In this document: piece by piece, positions 54,701 through 63,786 of the stretch
How positions within the stretch are numbered: the first letter of the stretch is position 1
Layout of the letters: each line of letters starts with the position of its first letter
Assembly (NCBI GenBank): GCA_016185065.1
Contig: JACPOL010000008.1
Coordinates: 1-64,000 of the forward strand
Direction: 5' to 3'
From: Chlamydiales bacterium
Lineage (GTDB): Bacteria > Chlamydiota > Chlamydiia > Chlamydiales > Rhabdochlamydiaceae
DNA length: 64,000 bases
Made by a program: the position numbers and the translations under genes
The notes under the pieces: generated by a model
Database searches by the model: none
Seen by the model: the letters and a program-made list of their open reading frames with translations, nothing else
What the model was told of the DNA's origin: nothing

Positions 54701-56400
54701 CAACAAATTGGATTACCAGTGCAAGGCCCTGCGACTTTTCCGGTTTTAAAGATGCGTTTGGGACTGGTGTGGGCAGCATGCTCACTGTGCATGAGCTTGG
54801 CCTGGTAGCCAGAGTCTGCACATTTTTTAGAGACCAGGTCACCAGGCGTACGCTGGCTGTAGCTGCTCTGGAGATTCAACAAGCGAGCGCTCCATTAGCA
54901 GAAAGAGTAAGTGCTGACTATGAAGCGACATTTGAGCCCGATGAGCGTGTATCGCTCAGTATTTTTCAAAATGAAGAGCAGAAGTGTAGTGATGCGATTT
55001 TGGGAATAAGAACAACTCCTTTTGAGAGATCTCTACTTTTTATGCGTTTGATACAGAGTTGTGGAAAGTATATGTTCAATTCAAAAACCTCTAGCGACGA
55101 ATTAACGAGAAGGCGTCACTTAGTCTTCGAAAGAAGACTGACTGTAAGAGTTACTGACTGCTTACTTAAAAAGGAGGATGAATGGGCACTGAATCCAGAC
55201 TGGGAAACGCTAAGACGTGCTGAGTTGCAAGAGAGGGGAGATTCCGCTGCTACGATCGATGAGAGGATAGAGACTCAAAGAGGCGAGCTCGCTGTGATTG
55301 CTGCAGCTCAGGATGAAAAGCTGCGTAGCGCTCAGCAAATGCTAGAAAGTTTCATTTCAAGAGAGACGCTAACTCGGAGCTTCAATAGAGTTTTTAACGA
55401 TAAAGCAGTTCCTCAAAATAGCAGATGGCAGAGATGGGCAGGAAGAGATCTTGAGCTAGCAAGAGAGACAGCGCGTGGATCTTCAGAGTTAGATGTTTTT
55501 TTACGGACAGATGCTGGAAAGAAGCTAAGTAGTGCGCGTTTTCTTGAAATTCAAGCTATTGCAGAGAGAAGTGAAGATGAAATTGAAAAGAATTGGGAGC
55601 GCTTTGCTGTGGCTCTCAGAGCTCAGGGTGTCGGTATCCAAGGAGAAAGCTATTTAAGCTGTCGTGAGTGGATTGAAGATGACAGGAATAGAGGAATCTT
55701 AGAAAGAGTTGAGCGACTTGAAATTGAGGAGGCTACAGACATCCCACGTGCGATCGAGAGGTTGCAAGAGCTAAAATCTTTAAGATTTATAGGTAGGATC
55801 ACTCATCTTCCAAATGAACTTGCAAGGCTACCTAATCTTCAGAATTTGACGTTTTATAACAGTAGTTTTGTTGAAGTTCCTGCTCTTCTGCAGGATCTGC
55901 CTGCGCTCTCTCATTTGCGAATATTTCAAAACTCAATAAGAGAGCTACCAGATGGGATTGCACGCAAGCTGCATACAAATCGTTTGGGCATGTTAGCTAG
56001 ATCTGCATATGAGCAGTTCTTGGATGAAGGCTGGATGTGGAAATACTCGAATGAGCTCTATTTGGGACTAAAACGATGGGACCTCGAGCGTATTCCTTTT
56101 TACATCGCTCTAGAGGAGCTCTCACTTCCCTATTCTCCTTACTACTTTTTGGCTACACCTCTTATCATTCCTGGATGGCTTATAGGAGAGATTATTCGAG
56201 GGTGTTTCGGTGAAGTTCCAAATTTTTTAAACGCTTTTTGGAACGGCGTTCTTTATTCATTCGCTTTTATTACCGCTCCACTTGTTCTGCTTCTTAACCT
56301 GCCCATCTTCGCCTACAACCTTCTCCTCAACCTCGCCATCGAGCCGGTCGTCACCTACTTCCGCGACCGCCTTGGGTATAGCCGAATGGTGGACGTATGA
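54697..56400 (+). CDS. F-box-like/leucine-rich membrane protein, array gene 7
   Basis: A 567-residue partner of gene 8. It has the shared cap of genes 6-9 (residues 1-60), then its own helical segment. From about 190 on it resembles both neighbours (RWQRWAGRDLELARETARGS). Leucine-rich repeats are at about 350-425 (RLQELKSLRFIGRITHLPNE, LARLPNLQNLTFYNSSFVEV). LARKLHTNRLGMLARSAYEQ leads to the variant block LERIPFYIALEELSLPYS. Then a long hydrophobic domain shared with gene 8 (IIRGCFGEVPNFLNAFWNGV) and LLLNLAIEPVVTYFRDRLGY close the protein. Ends MVDV. Both junctions are ATGA. Confidence 0.7.
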   Translation: MTTNWITSARPCDFSGFKDAFGTGVGSMLTVHELGLVARVCTFFRDQVTRRTLAVAALEIQQASAPLAERVSADYEATFEPDERVSLSIFQNEEQKCSDAILGIRTTPFERSLLFMRLIQSCGKYMFNSKTSSDELTRRRHLVFERRLTVRVTDCLLKKEDEWALNPDWETLRRAELQERGDSAATIDERIETQRGELAVIAAAQDEKLRSAQQMLESFISRETLTRSFNRVFNDKAVPQNSRWQRWAGRDLELARETARGSSELDVFLRTDAGKKLSSARFLEIQAIAERSEDEIEKNWERFAVALRAQGVGIQGESYLSCREWIEDDRNRGILERVERLEIEEATDIPRAIERLQELKSLRFIGRITHLPNELARLPNLQNLTFYNSSFVEVPALLQDLPALSHLRIFQNSIRELPDGIARKLHTNRLGMLARSAYEQFLDEGWMWKYSNELYLGLKRWDLERIPFYIALEELSLPYSPYYFLATPLIIPGWLIGEIIRGCFGEVPNFLNAFWNGVLYSFAFITAPLVLLLNLPIFAYNLLLNLAIEPVVTYFRDRLGYSRMVDV

Positions 56401-57977
56401 CAATAGTACGCTGGTCTACCAGTGCAAGGCCCTGCGACTTTTCGGGTTTTAAAGATGCGTTTGGGACTGGTGTGGGCAGCATGCTCACTGTGCATGAGCT
56501 TGGCCTGGTAGCCAGAGTCTGCACATTTTTTAGAGACCAGGTCACCAGGCGTACGCTGGCTGTAGTTTCTATGGAGATTCGACAAGCAAGCAGTGATTTA
56601 GAGAGTAGAGTGAGCATTGGTTATGAGAACGCTTTTCGCGGTAGTATATATTCGCCTCTCATTAACTTTTTTACTGTTAGGTCTGGAAAGAGTAATCTCA
56701 CCTCCTCGATCCAAATAGTTGCAGGAGAATCTGTTGAGCTAGAAGATTTTCGTGAAAACTGGGAAAAATACTGGTGCGATTCTCTTCGTTTTGTCGGCGG
56801 TTCACAAGTCGTAGCGCAACGACATGCTCTTTTTATTACAGATCTAAAAGACAGACTCCAGCTCAATCAAGAAGCAGAGTTAACGAGCAGACTTCCAGTA
56901 GCTACCCAGGCTTTAAAAGATTTTTTTACTAGAGAGAAGCTCACCTACAGCTTCAATCAAGTCTTCTCTGATCAAGCTATTCCAGAGAATGAGAGGTGGC
57001 AGAGGTGGGCTGGAAGAGATCTTGAGCTAGCAAGAGAAACAGGGCGAGGACGCTTCCAGCTAGTAGCTTTTCTGCAAACAGATGCTGGAAGAAAGTTAAA
57101 TAGCGCGCGCTTTCTAGAGGTTAGGGCGATTGCAGATAGAAATGAGGCTCAGATAGCAGATTCTTGGGATAATTTCATTCTTGCCTTACGCATGCAAGGC
57201 GTTCAAGTTCCTTATGGGGACTATATGGTGCAACGTGGGTGGGTGGAAGCGGAGGGAAATAGAGGAGCTCTAGAAAGAGTGGCTCAGCTTATAATTCAGG
57301 GGTCTACAGACATCCCGCGTGTAATCGAGAGGATGCAAGGTCTAAGATCGCTTACGTTTACAGGAGCAATTACACACCTCCATAATGAGTTCGCAAGGCT
57401 ACCTAATCTTCAGAATTTGATGTTTTATAACAGTAGTTTTAATGAAGTTCCTGCTCTTTTAGAGAATCTTCCTGCCTTAACTCATTTGCAAATAATTGCA
57501 AATACCCCGCCAATCACAACACTTCCAGATGGGATTGCACGCAAGCTGCACACAAATCGTTTGGGCATGTTAGCTAGATCTGCATATGAGCAGTTTTTTC
57601 ATGAAGGAGGGCCTATGATGTACTCGAATGAGCTCTATTTGGGATTGCGTCAGTGGGATCTTGAACGTGTTCCTTTCTACATCGCTCTAGCGGAGTTCTC
57701 ACTTCCCTATCCCCCTTACTACCTTTTGGCTACACCCCTTTTTGTGCTTGGGTTGCTTATAGGTGACATTATTCGAGGGTGTTTCGGTGAAGTTCCAAAT
57801 TTTTTAAACGCTTTTTGGAACGGCGTTCTTTATTCAGTCGCTTTTATAACCGCTCCACTTGTTCTGCTTCTTAACCTGCCCATCTTTGCCTACAACCTTC
57901 TCCTCAACCTCGCCATCGAGCCGGTCGTTACCTACTTCCGCGACCGCCTTGGCTATAGCCGCATGGTGGCCGTATGA
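56397..57977 (+). CDS. F-box-like/leucine-rich membrane protein, array gene 8
   Basis: A 526-residue partner of gene 7. The first codons differ (MTIVRWSTSARPCDF, as in gene 9), after which the cap of genes 6-9 follows to about residue 60. The middle is shorter, lacking a segment present in genes 6, 7 and 9 (the NPDWE-RRAEL block). From about 180 on it aligns with gene 7: RWQRWAGRDLELARETGRGR, leucine-rich repeats at about 310-395, LERVPFYIALAEFSLPYP, and the same hydrophobic domain and tail. Long stretches of DNA from about 57390 to 57977 match 55826-56400. This suggests recent copying or gene conversion. Confidence 0.7.
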   Translation: MTIVRWSTSARPCDFSGFKDAFGTGVGSMLTVHELGLVARVCTFFRDQVTRRTLAVVSMEIRQASSDLESRVSIGYENAFRGSIYSPLINFFTVRSGKSNLTSSIQIVAGESVELEDFRENWEKYWCDSLRFVGGSQVVAQRHALFITDLKDRLQLNQEAELTSRLPVATQALKDFFTREKLTYSFNQVFSDQAIPENERWQRWAGRDLELARETGRGRFQLVAFLQTDAGRKLNSARFLEVRAIADRNEAQIADSWDNFILALRMQGVQVPYGDYMVQRGWVEAEGNRGALERVAQLIIQGSTDIPRVIERMQGLRSLTFTGAITHLHNEFARLPNLQNLMFYNSSFNEVPALLENLPALTHLQIIANTPPITTLPDGIARKLHTNRLGMLARSAYEQFFHEGGPMMYSNELYLGLRQWDLERVPFYIALAEFSLPYPPYYLLATPLFVLGLLIGDIIRGCFGEVPNFLNAFWNGVLYSVAFITAPLVLLLNLPIFAYNLLLNLAIEPVVTYFRDRLGYSRMVAV

Positions 57978-59662
57978 CAATAGTACGCTGGTCTACCAGT
58001 GCAATGCCCTGCAACTTTTCGGGGCTTAAAGATGCGTTTGGGACTGGTGTCGGCAGCATGCTTACTGTGCATGAGCTTGGCCTTGTGGCCAGAGTCTGCA
58101 CATTTTTTAGAGACCAGGTCAACAGGCGTACGCTTGCTGTAGCTGCTCTGGAGATTCAACAGGTGAGCGCTCCATTAGCAGAAAAAGTAAACGCGGACTA
58201 TGCCGCTGCCTTCTGGGGAGATGAGCGCCTTCCAACAGAAATAGTCGTTACTGCAGGAGACGGGTGCAATACTTTTGTTTTAGGCATGCGTGCAACTGCA
58301 ACAGGAGCGGCGCTATTAAACAGCTTAAAAGAGTGCTGGCAGAAGGCTGCTCTTCTTTCGGCTGCTCCGAAGGATTCGCTAGCAGAGAAGCGGTGGATTC
58401 TTTTCTACGGAGGATTGACTAAGTTACTAGATGCATGCCCAGTTAAAAAAGAAGAAGAGTGGGCGCTGAATCCAGAGTGGGAGACGGCACGGCGCGCTGA
58501 GCTGCATGAGAGTGGACTTCCTGCTGTTACGATTGATACGAGGATAGAGACTCAAAGAGGCGAGCTCGCTACGATTGCTGCAGTGCAGAATGAAAATCTA
58601 GGAAGAGCTATGCGGGCTCTGCAAGAGTTTTTCACTAGAGAGAAGCTAACAGATAGCTTTAACAGAGTCTTTGCCTATTCCATTATTCCTGAGGATGAGA
58701 AGTGGAGCCGGTGGGCTGGAGAGGTGTTTGCCTTCGCACGGGAGACAGCGCTTGGACGCACTCAGGTGAGAGCTCTCATTGAAACAAATAGGCCTCTTCC
58801 AGAAACTCTACTTGGAGTACACCGAATCGTAGATGAGACTGAACATGAGAGAGCAAGGAGTTTGCTCAGTTTAGGTGATGCTCTTGCAGGACTAGGCTTT
58901 GTCGCGCCGGCGGGAGTTAGGAATATTGGCAGATGGCTGGAGAGCGAAGAAGAGAGACCCCATCTGGAGCAAATCGAGGGGCTTGCCCTGAACAATAGCT
59001 CGGATATTCCACGTGCGATCGGGCGGTTTCAAGGGTTAACAACCCTTCAGTTTACAGGCCCGATAGCATATCTTCCCGATGAGCTCGCTTCTCTACCCAA
59101 TTTAAAGCGCCTGCGCTTCTTTCAAAGCAATTTCAGCGCTCTCCCAGATATTCTGCAGCGCATTCCTGCCCTCACAGAACTTGCAATACTCAACAACCGG
59201 CTGCCAATCAGAGAACTTCCAGAAGGGCTAGCGTGCAAGCTGCATACGAGCCGCTTGGGCATGATGTGTTCGGCAGCCTGGCAGGGTTTTCATGGAGGCT
59301 TTTTTGAAATCGAAGAGTTCGAGCGCTATGAGCATCAAAAGTATTTTGGATTGGACCGCCGTGAGCTGACAAATATTCCCTTCTATCTCTGGTTCGAAGA
59401 GACCTTCTCACTTCCCTATATCTCTATGGAATGGGCTTTCTACCCTTTCCAACTACTTGCTGATGTTTTTGACATTCATAACCGTGATCTCGGAGAAGCT
59501 GCAATTCCTCTTTTTCTGTTTGCTCTCGGAGCCAGCGCCTTCCTCTTGGCCCTCGATCTCGCGTTTTTCATCTACAACCTTCTCCTCAATCTCGCCATCG
59601 AGCCTATTGTCACCTTTTTCCGCGACCGCCTCGGCTACACCCGCATGGTAGCCCTCGCCTAA
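57974..59662 (+). CDS. F-box-like/leucine-rich membrane protein, array gene 9 (last)
   Basis: A 562-residue last member and partner of gene 6. It starts MTIVRWSTSAMPCNFSGLKD, then shares the cap of genes 6-9. Partner features are NLGRALRALQEFF-type residues, LGVHRIVDETEHERARSLLS, leucine-rich repeats at about 335-420, LACKLHTSRLGMMCSAAWQG, LTNIPFYLWFEETFSLPYI and a hydrophobic domain at about 485-545. The tail departs from the family only here: IEPIVTFFRDRLGYTRMVALA with TAA as stop. The GGTGG that precedes each inner junction has become GGTAG, which fits loss of selection when no gene follows. Repeat copy 6 starts five bases later. Confidence 0.7.
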   Translation: MTIVRWSTSAMPCNFSGLKDAFGTGVGSMLTVHELGLVARVCTFFRDQVNRRTLAVAALEIQQVSAPLAEKVNADYAAAFWGDERLPTEIVVTAGDGCNTFVLGMRATATGAALLNSLKECWQKAALLSAAPKDSLAEKRWILFYGGLTKLLDACPVKKEEEWALNPEWETARRAELHESGLPAVTIDTRIETQRGELATIAAVQNENLGRAMRALQEFFTREKLTDSFNRVFAYSIIPEDEKWSRWAGEVFAFARETALGRTQVRALIETNRPLPETLLGVHRIVDETEHERARSLLSLGDALAGLGFVAPAGVRNIGRWLESEEERPHLEQIEGLALNNSSDIPRAIGRFQGLTTLQFTGPIAYLPDELASLPNLKRLRFFQSNFSALPDILQRIPALTELAILNNRLPIRELPEGLACKLHTSRLGMMCSAAWQGFHGGFFEIEEFERYEHQKYFGLDRRELTNIPFYLWFEETFSLPYISMEWAFYPFQLLADVFDIHNRDLGEAAIPLFLFALGASAFLLALDLAFFIYNLLLNLAIEPIVTFFRDRLGYTRMVALA

Positions 59663-59666
59663 CTTC

Positions 59667-59794
59667 TTTTTTGGAGTGCGGCGACCCGGCGCCGCTTTTC
59701 TCGAGATCGACCTGGCGATCTCTCTTAATCTCAAATAAGAAAATCGACAAGTCGATTTCAAGAAAAGCGGCGCCGGGTCGCCGCACTCCAAAAA
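59667..59794. repeat. Dispersed inverted repeat (copy 6), end of the gene array
   Basis: Complete and the longest copy: TTTTTTGGAGTGCGGCGACC at the left, reverse complement at the right, with inner hairpins GATCGACCTGGCGATC and AATCGACAAGTCGATT. GCGGCG/CGCCGC mini-hairpins followed by TTTT occur on both strands. It lies between the array (plus) and potD (minus), convergent. Confidence 0.9.
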
Positions 59795-59832
59795 TAACTT
59801 CGCATGCGTTCCATCAAAGAGAGAGAGCTTGG

Positions 59833-60912
59833 TTATTCGGCTTTGAGTTCGACCCAGAGGTGCTGGATCTCCTGGTAGGGGAGAAGGACCTCTGTGAAGT
59901 GGTACTTCTTGAATTTACTTAGAGAGGATTGGATGATCTCGCGCTCGTCGGGATCCAGAGACTGAAGAAAGCTGGGATGGAGGATGGCTGGGAAGAAGCC
60001 ATAGGTGTCGTAGTGGCGCTTAATCGACTGCATGCGGAAGAGGTAGTTGATGAACTCATAGACGAGGGGCTCTTTCTGGCTGGCAGCGGGAATGGCGATA
60101 TTCTCAATCGAGAGGAAGCTTCCCTCTTTTGGCACGGCGAAGTCGATGTAGTTAAACTTGCGTTTAGCGCGCCAGATGTAGGAGCTCGAAGCGACAACGA
60201 TAGGGCAGTTGCCCGTTACGAGGAAGTAGTCGCCGCGGAAGTCGGCGTAGGCTTCAACCCAGCTCTTCTGCTGAAAGAGGAGGTTTTTCACGTTTAAAGC
60301 CTGCTCCGGATCTAGCGTTTGAACGGGGCCATAGAGGTAGAAGGCAGCGAGAAGAATCGACTCGATAGGGTCGTTGATCATCGTGATCTTATAATCGATC
60401 TGCTCGCGGTCGAAGATCGCCTTCCAGCTTGGGTCGAAAGGCTTATCTTTAAAGTAGTTCTTGTTAATTCCAAGTCCGAAGATCTCCCACTCAAAGGGGA
60501 GGCTGTGGCGATTTTCGGGATCGTAACGATGGTTAAGAAGAAGGGGGTTGATATCTCCGTAAAAGAAGACCTTCTCTTTGGCGATCTCTTTCAGTAGGTT
60601 ATCTTTGACTAGAAGCGGGACGACATAGTCTGAAGGGATTACCAGGTCGTAGCCCTCTCCGCGCGTCGCCTTCATCTTCACTAGAAGCTCTTCGTTCGAC
60701 GAGTAGTAGTTGAGATAGACCTTAATTCCCGTCTCTTTCTCAAAATCTGCAACGACTGAGGGGTTCAGAATGTCTCCCCAGACAAACACGTTGATGCTTC
60801 GAGGCTCAAACTGCACGACCTCCCATTTGGGGGAGTAGAGAGCGATCCCAATAAGAAGCAGCCAGAAGGCGATTACGCCGCTACGAGTGATCCATTTGCT
60901 CATTTTACTCAT
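59833..60912 (-). CDS. potD: Spermidine/putrescine ABC transporter, substrate-binding protein
   Basis: A 359-residue periplasmic-side polyamine-binding protein. The N-terminus has one hydrophobic segment (SGVIAFWLLLIGIALYS, about 12-28), which may stay as an anchor. The fold marks are INVFVWGDILNPSVVADFEK with TGIKVYLNYYSSNEELLVKM, GYDLVIPSDYVVPLL, LPFEWEIFGLGINKNYF and IENIAIPAASQKEPLVYEFI, all typical of PotD/PotF. It is the last gene of potABCD, one base after potC. Polyamine uptake from the host cell is a reasonable role; the exact ligand is not proven. Confidence 0.9.
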   Translation of the reverse strand: MSKMSKWITRSGVIAFWLLLIGIALYSPKWEVVQFEPRSINVFVWGDILNPSVVADFEKETGIKVYLNYYSSNEELLVKMKATRGEGYDLVIPSDYVVPLLVKDNLLKEIAKEKVFFYGDINPLLLNHRYDPENRHSLPFEWEIFGLGINKNYFKDKPFDPSWKAIFDREQIDYKITMINDPIESILLAAFYLYGPVQTLDPEQALNVKNLLFQQKSWVEAYADFRGDYFLVTGNCPIVVASSSYIWRAKRKFNYIDFAVPKEGSFLSIENIAIPAASQKEPLVYEFINYLFRMQSIKRHYDTYGFFPAILHPSFLQSLDPDEREIIQSSLSKFKKYHFTEVLLPYQEIQHLWVELKAE

Positions 60913-60913
60913 C

Positions 60914-61699
60914 TTAGAAGAACCGTACCCGTGTTTTTAGTGAGAAGAAGAAGAGCACTAGTAGACTGCTGAGTAGAAGCAGAAGAGTCGATAGGGCGTT
61001 TACAACAGGAGAGACGCCAGATCTAAGCATCGAGAGAATGTAGAGCGACAGAGTCTGAGAGGAGCTGCCCGCTGTGAAATAGGAGAGGATAAAGTCGTCA
61101 AAAGATAGGATGAAAACGAGGAGCGACGTGGCAAGAAGAGAGGGAGCAAGCAGAGGGAGCGTCACCTTAAAAAAGGTCTGTCTAGGTGTGGCTCCTAGCA
61201 CCAGAGAGGCCTCTGTTAAGTTGTAGTCGAGCTCCAAAAAGCGCGCATAGACCATGGGGACAACAAAACCGAGCCCGAGAACAGTATGGGCAACGATAAG
61301 TGTTGTTAGCCCCAGCGGCACCGAGAGCAGAGTGAAGAAGCTTAAGAGGCTGACTGCTAAAACTGTCTCTGGGATGATCAGATTTCCGTAGAAGAGGGCG
61401 AGAAACTTGCCCACGCGTCCGCCTTGGGCGGCGTAGAAGATGAGAAGAACGCCAATAATTAAGCTGATGAGCGTAGAGAAGCAGGCGACGATTAGTGAGT
61501 TGCCGAAGGCCTTCCAGAGGTAGACCGAGCGGAAGAGTTCGGTGTACCACTTGAGAGTGAACTCTTTCCAAGGAGAGGGGAAGCCTTCAATGTTAAATGA
61601 GAAGATGACCAGCACGAAGATAGGCACGTAGAGAAAGAGGTAGGTGGCTGCAATGCCAATCAGAGAGGAGACTCTTCCTAATGCCGGTGTTTTAAGCAT
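60914..61699 (-). CDS. potC: Spermidine/putrescine ABC transporter permease PotC
   Basis: A 261-residue inner-membrane permease with about six membrane segments (first at IAATYLFLYVPIFVLVIFSF, about 17-36). The EAA loop that docks on the ATPase is EASLVLGATPRQTFFKVTLP near 165-184, followed by LLAPSLLATSLLVFILSFDDF, all typical of PotC. It overlaps the end of potB by eight bases and is followed by potD after one base. Works as a heterodimer with PotB. Confidence 0.93.
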   Translation of the reverse strand: MLKTPALGRVSSLIGIAATYLFLYVPIFVLVIFSFNIEGFPSPWKEFTLKWYTELFRSVYLWKAFGNSLIVACFSTLISLIIGVLLIFYAAQGGRVGKFLALFYGNLIIPETVLAVSLLSFFTLLSVPLGLTTLIVAHTVLGLGFVVPMVYARFLELDYNLTEASLVLGATPRQTFFKVTLPLLAPSLLATSLLVFILSFDDFILSYFTAGSSSQTLSLYILSMLRSGVSPVVNALSTLLLLLSSLLVLFFFSLKTRVRFF

Positions 61700-62570
61700 G
61701 AGCTCTCCTGCTTCCGAACAGCCGATTGATCAAGAAATAGAGCAGTGCTGCGCTAATAATCAGAAAGAGGCTTGCAACGACGGTGAAGGCGGCTCCCAGC
61801 TCTCCTGTATCCTCTCCTAAAATGTAGTGAGAGACGACGCTCCCCACAAACATGAGCTTATCTCCGCCCATCAGTTCAGGAATGGCGAACTCTCCAAAAG
61901 AGGGGATGAAGACTAGAAAGAAGCCCGCGCGCATCCCTCGAAGGCTAAGAGGAAGAATGATGTGTCTAAAGGTCTGCAGCCAGCTTCCTCCAAGATCGTA
62001 GGAGGCCTCGATTAACTTGTAGTTAAAGCGCTCGAGCGTTGAATAGAGAGGAAGAATCATGAAGGGGAGGTAGTAGTAGACCATCATCACCATGATTGCA
62101 AAGAGGGAGTTGAGCATGTGCAGAGGCTCGTCGATGATCCCTAAGTTGGTGAGAAGAATATTTAAGAAGCCCTGCTTTTCAAGCACGAAGAACCAGGCAT
62201 AGACGTGAAGCAGGAAGTTGGTCCAGAAGGGGACGATAAGAAGGAAGAGAAAGAGGCTTTTGAACCGCTTTCCGCGGAAGGCAAGAAAGTAGGCGAAAGG
62301 GTAGCCGATAAGAAGGCAGAGGATCGCATTTCCAAGCGCAAGCAAGAGCGAGTTTCCGATCACACGCAGATAGAGAGGGGAGAAGAAGGGGAGGATCTTC
62401 TCTAGAGTGAGCCCTTCGATCTCTCCGCTTAGAGAGAACTTCAAGAAACTTGAGACGACAATTAAGAGTAGAGGAATGTAGAAAAAGAGAAACTGCCAGA
62501 TCAGCGCAGGAACGCCGATTGCAAAAGGAACTTCAGAGGTGGGCGGTCTTGGTAAAAAGCGGATTTTCAT
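61692..62570 (-). CDS. potB: Spermidine/putrescine ABC transporter permease PotB
   Basis: A 292-residue inner-membrane permease with six predicted membrane segments (for example IWQFLFFYIPLLLIVVSSFL, about 24-43). The EAA loop is EASYDLGGSWLQTFRHIILP near 180-200, followed by GMRAGFFLVFIPSFGEFAIP, the mark of PotB. It overlaps potA by four bases (ATGA) and potC by eight, so the operon is translationally coupled. Normal for the family. Confidence 0.93.
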   Translation of the reverse strand: MKIRFLPRPPTSEVPFAIGVPALIWQFLFFYIPLLLIVVSSFLKFSLSGEIEGLTLEKILPFFSPLYLRVIGNSLLLALGNAILCLLIGYPFAYFLAFRGKRFKSLFLFLLIVPFWTNFLLHVYAWFFVLEKQGFLNILLTNLGIIDEPLHMLNSLFAIMVMMVYYYLPFMILPLYSTLERFNYKLIEASYDLGGSWLQTFRHIILPLSLRGMRAGFFLVFIPSFGEFAIPELMGGDKLMFVGSVVSHYILGEDTGELGAAFTVVASLFLIISAALLYFLINRLFGSRRAHA

Positions 62571-63709
62571 CTTTCTAGGATCACCACGTTCTCTTTTTGC
62601 CAGTAGAGATTAACCTCGTTGTCGTAGTCGATCACCTCTTGTGGGAAGTGCTCCTCATTCTGTTCGAAGACTTGCACGCGAAGCTGGTTTTTTAGACGCA
62701 CGTTATACTGCGTTGAGCGCCCATGGTAGACGATCGATTGTACGACTCCTTTCACACAGTTAGAAAAGTTCTTTACCTCTTTTTTTGAGATGAAGATCTT
62801 CTCGGGACGCAAGCTAAGCAGGACATCCTGCCCCTCTCTCATCCAGTCGCGTTTTTGTGGAAGGGCGATCTTGAACTTGCCAAGATCTTCTACCTCGATT
62901 TCGGGTTCGCCCTCTAAGTTTCTGAGTTTTCCGCCGACGATATTTGTAGTTCCTACAAACTTAGCCACAAAAGAGCTGATAGGAAATTCGTAGATCTCTT
63001 TCGGCGTTCCGATCTGCTCAATCTCGCCATCGTAGTTCATGATCGCCATCTGATCGGCCACAGTGAGCGCTTCAAACTGATCGTGTGTGACGTAGACGAA
63101 GGTTGTTTTAAGCTTGTCTTGAAGCTCGATGAGTTCAATCAGCATGCGCTCGCGTAATTTAAAGTCGAGAGCAGCTAGAGGCTCATCCAGAAGAAGCACA
63201 GCGGGCTCGTTCACAATTGCTCTTGCAAGAGCCACGCGCTGCTGCTGGCCCCCAGATAGCTGGCTTGTGAGCTTATAGATGTGCTTCTGAAGGTGGAAGG
63301 CTTCGAGAATCTTCAGCACCTTCTGCTCGATCTCTTCCTTCGGAAGTTTTTTTAGCTTCAGGCTATATGCGACATTGTCGAAGACGTCGAGATGCGGGAA
63401 GAGGGCGTAGTTCTGGAATACGATATTGACTGGACGTTCGTGGATAGGCAGGTGGGTGATCTCCTCGTTTCCAAGGTAGATCGCGCCGGAGTCTGCAGTT
63501 TCGAGACCCGCGATTAGGCGAAGAAGAGTTGTCTTGCCGCACCCGCTCGGCCCTAAAAGAGCAAAAAACTTTCCTGCAGGTATAGAGAGGTTTACCCCAT
63601 CGATGATGAGGCCGCCGTTGATCGTCTTCTTCAGTTTTTCAAGTCTAATACTTCTCATGAACTTCTTTGCCGAGCGTGTTACACATTTTTTACATAATCG
63701 ATTCTCCAT
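62567..63709 (-). CDS. potA: Spermidine/putrescine ABC transporter ATPase PotA
   Basis: ATP-binding subunit, 380 residues from ATG 63709 (GGAAG upstream), or 363 from ATG 63658, which matches other PotA proteins better; the extra 17 residues include CKKC. Motifs are Walker [12 protein letters not shown]-loop [16 protein letters not shown], signature [15 protein letters not shown] and Walker [21 protein letters not shown]. The C-terminal 120 residues form the TOBE domain ([13 protein letters not shown]). It is the first gene of potABCD on the minus strand and is divergent from trxB. Confidence 0.93.
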   Translation of the reverse strand: MENRLCKKCVTRSAKKFMRSIRLEKLKKTINGGLIIDGVNLSIPAGKFFALLGPSGCGKTTLLRLIAGLETADSGAIYLGNEEITHLPIHERPVNIVFQNYALFPHLDVFDNVAYSLKLKKLPKEEIEQKVLKILEAFHLQKHIYKLTSQLSGGQQQRVALARAIVNEPAVLLLDEPLAALDFKLRERMLIELIELQDKLKTTFVYVTHDQFEALTVADQMAIMNYDGEIEQIGTPKEIYEFPISSFVAKFVGTTNIVGGKLRNLEGEPEIEVEDLGKFKIALPQKRDWMREGQDVLLSLRPEKIFISKKEVKNFSNCVKGVVQSIVYHGRSTQYNVRLKNQLRVQVFEQNEEHFPQEVIDYDNEVNLYWQKENVVILER

Positions 63710-63786
63710 TTTACTTCCCGCGATTTGATTTCGCTAGTCGAAATATGCAAATCCGTGTAAAAAAATCACATTTACTGGAGATTAGG

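Noticed and set aside
45553..59662. Nine genes as one broken long gene or as pseudogenes
   Set aside because: Every member has an intact start, a complete domain set and a stop in the same place; overlaps are precise and regular, not frameshift scars.
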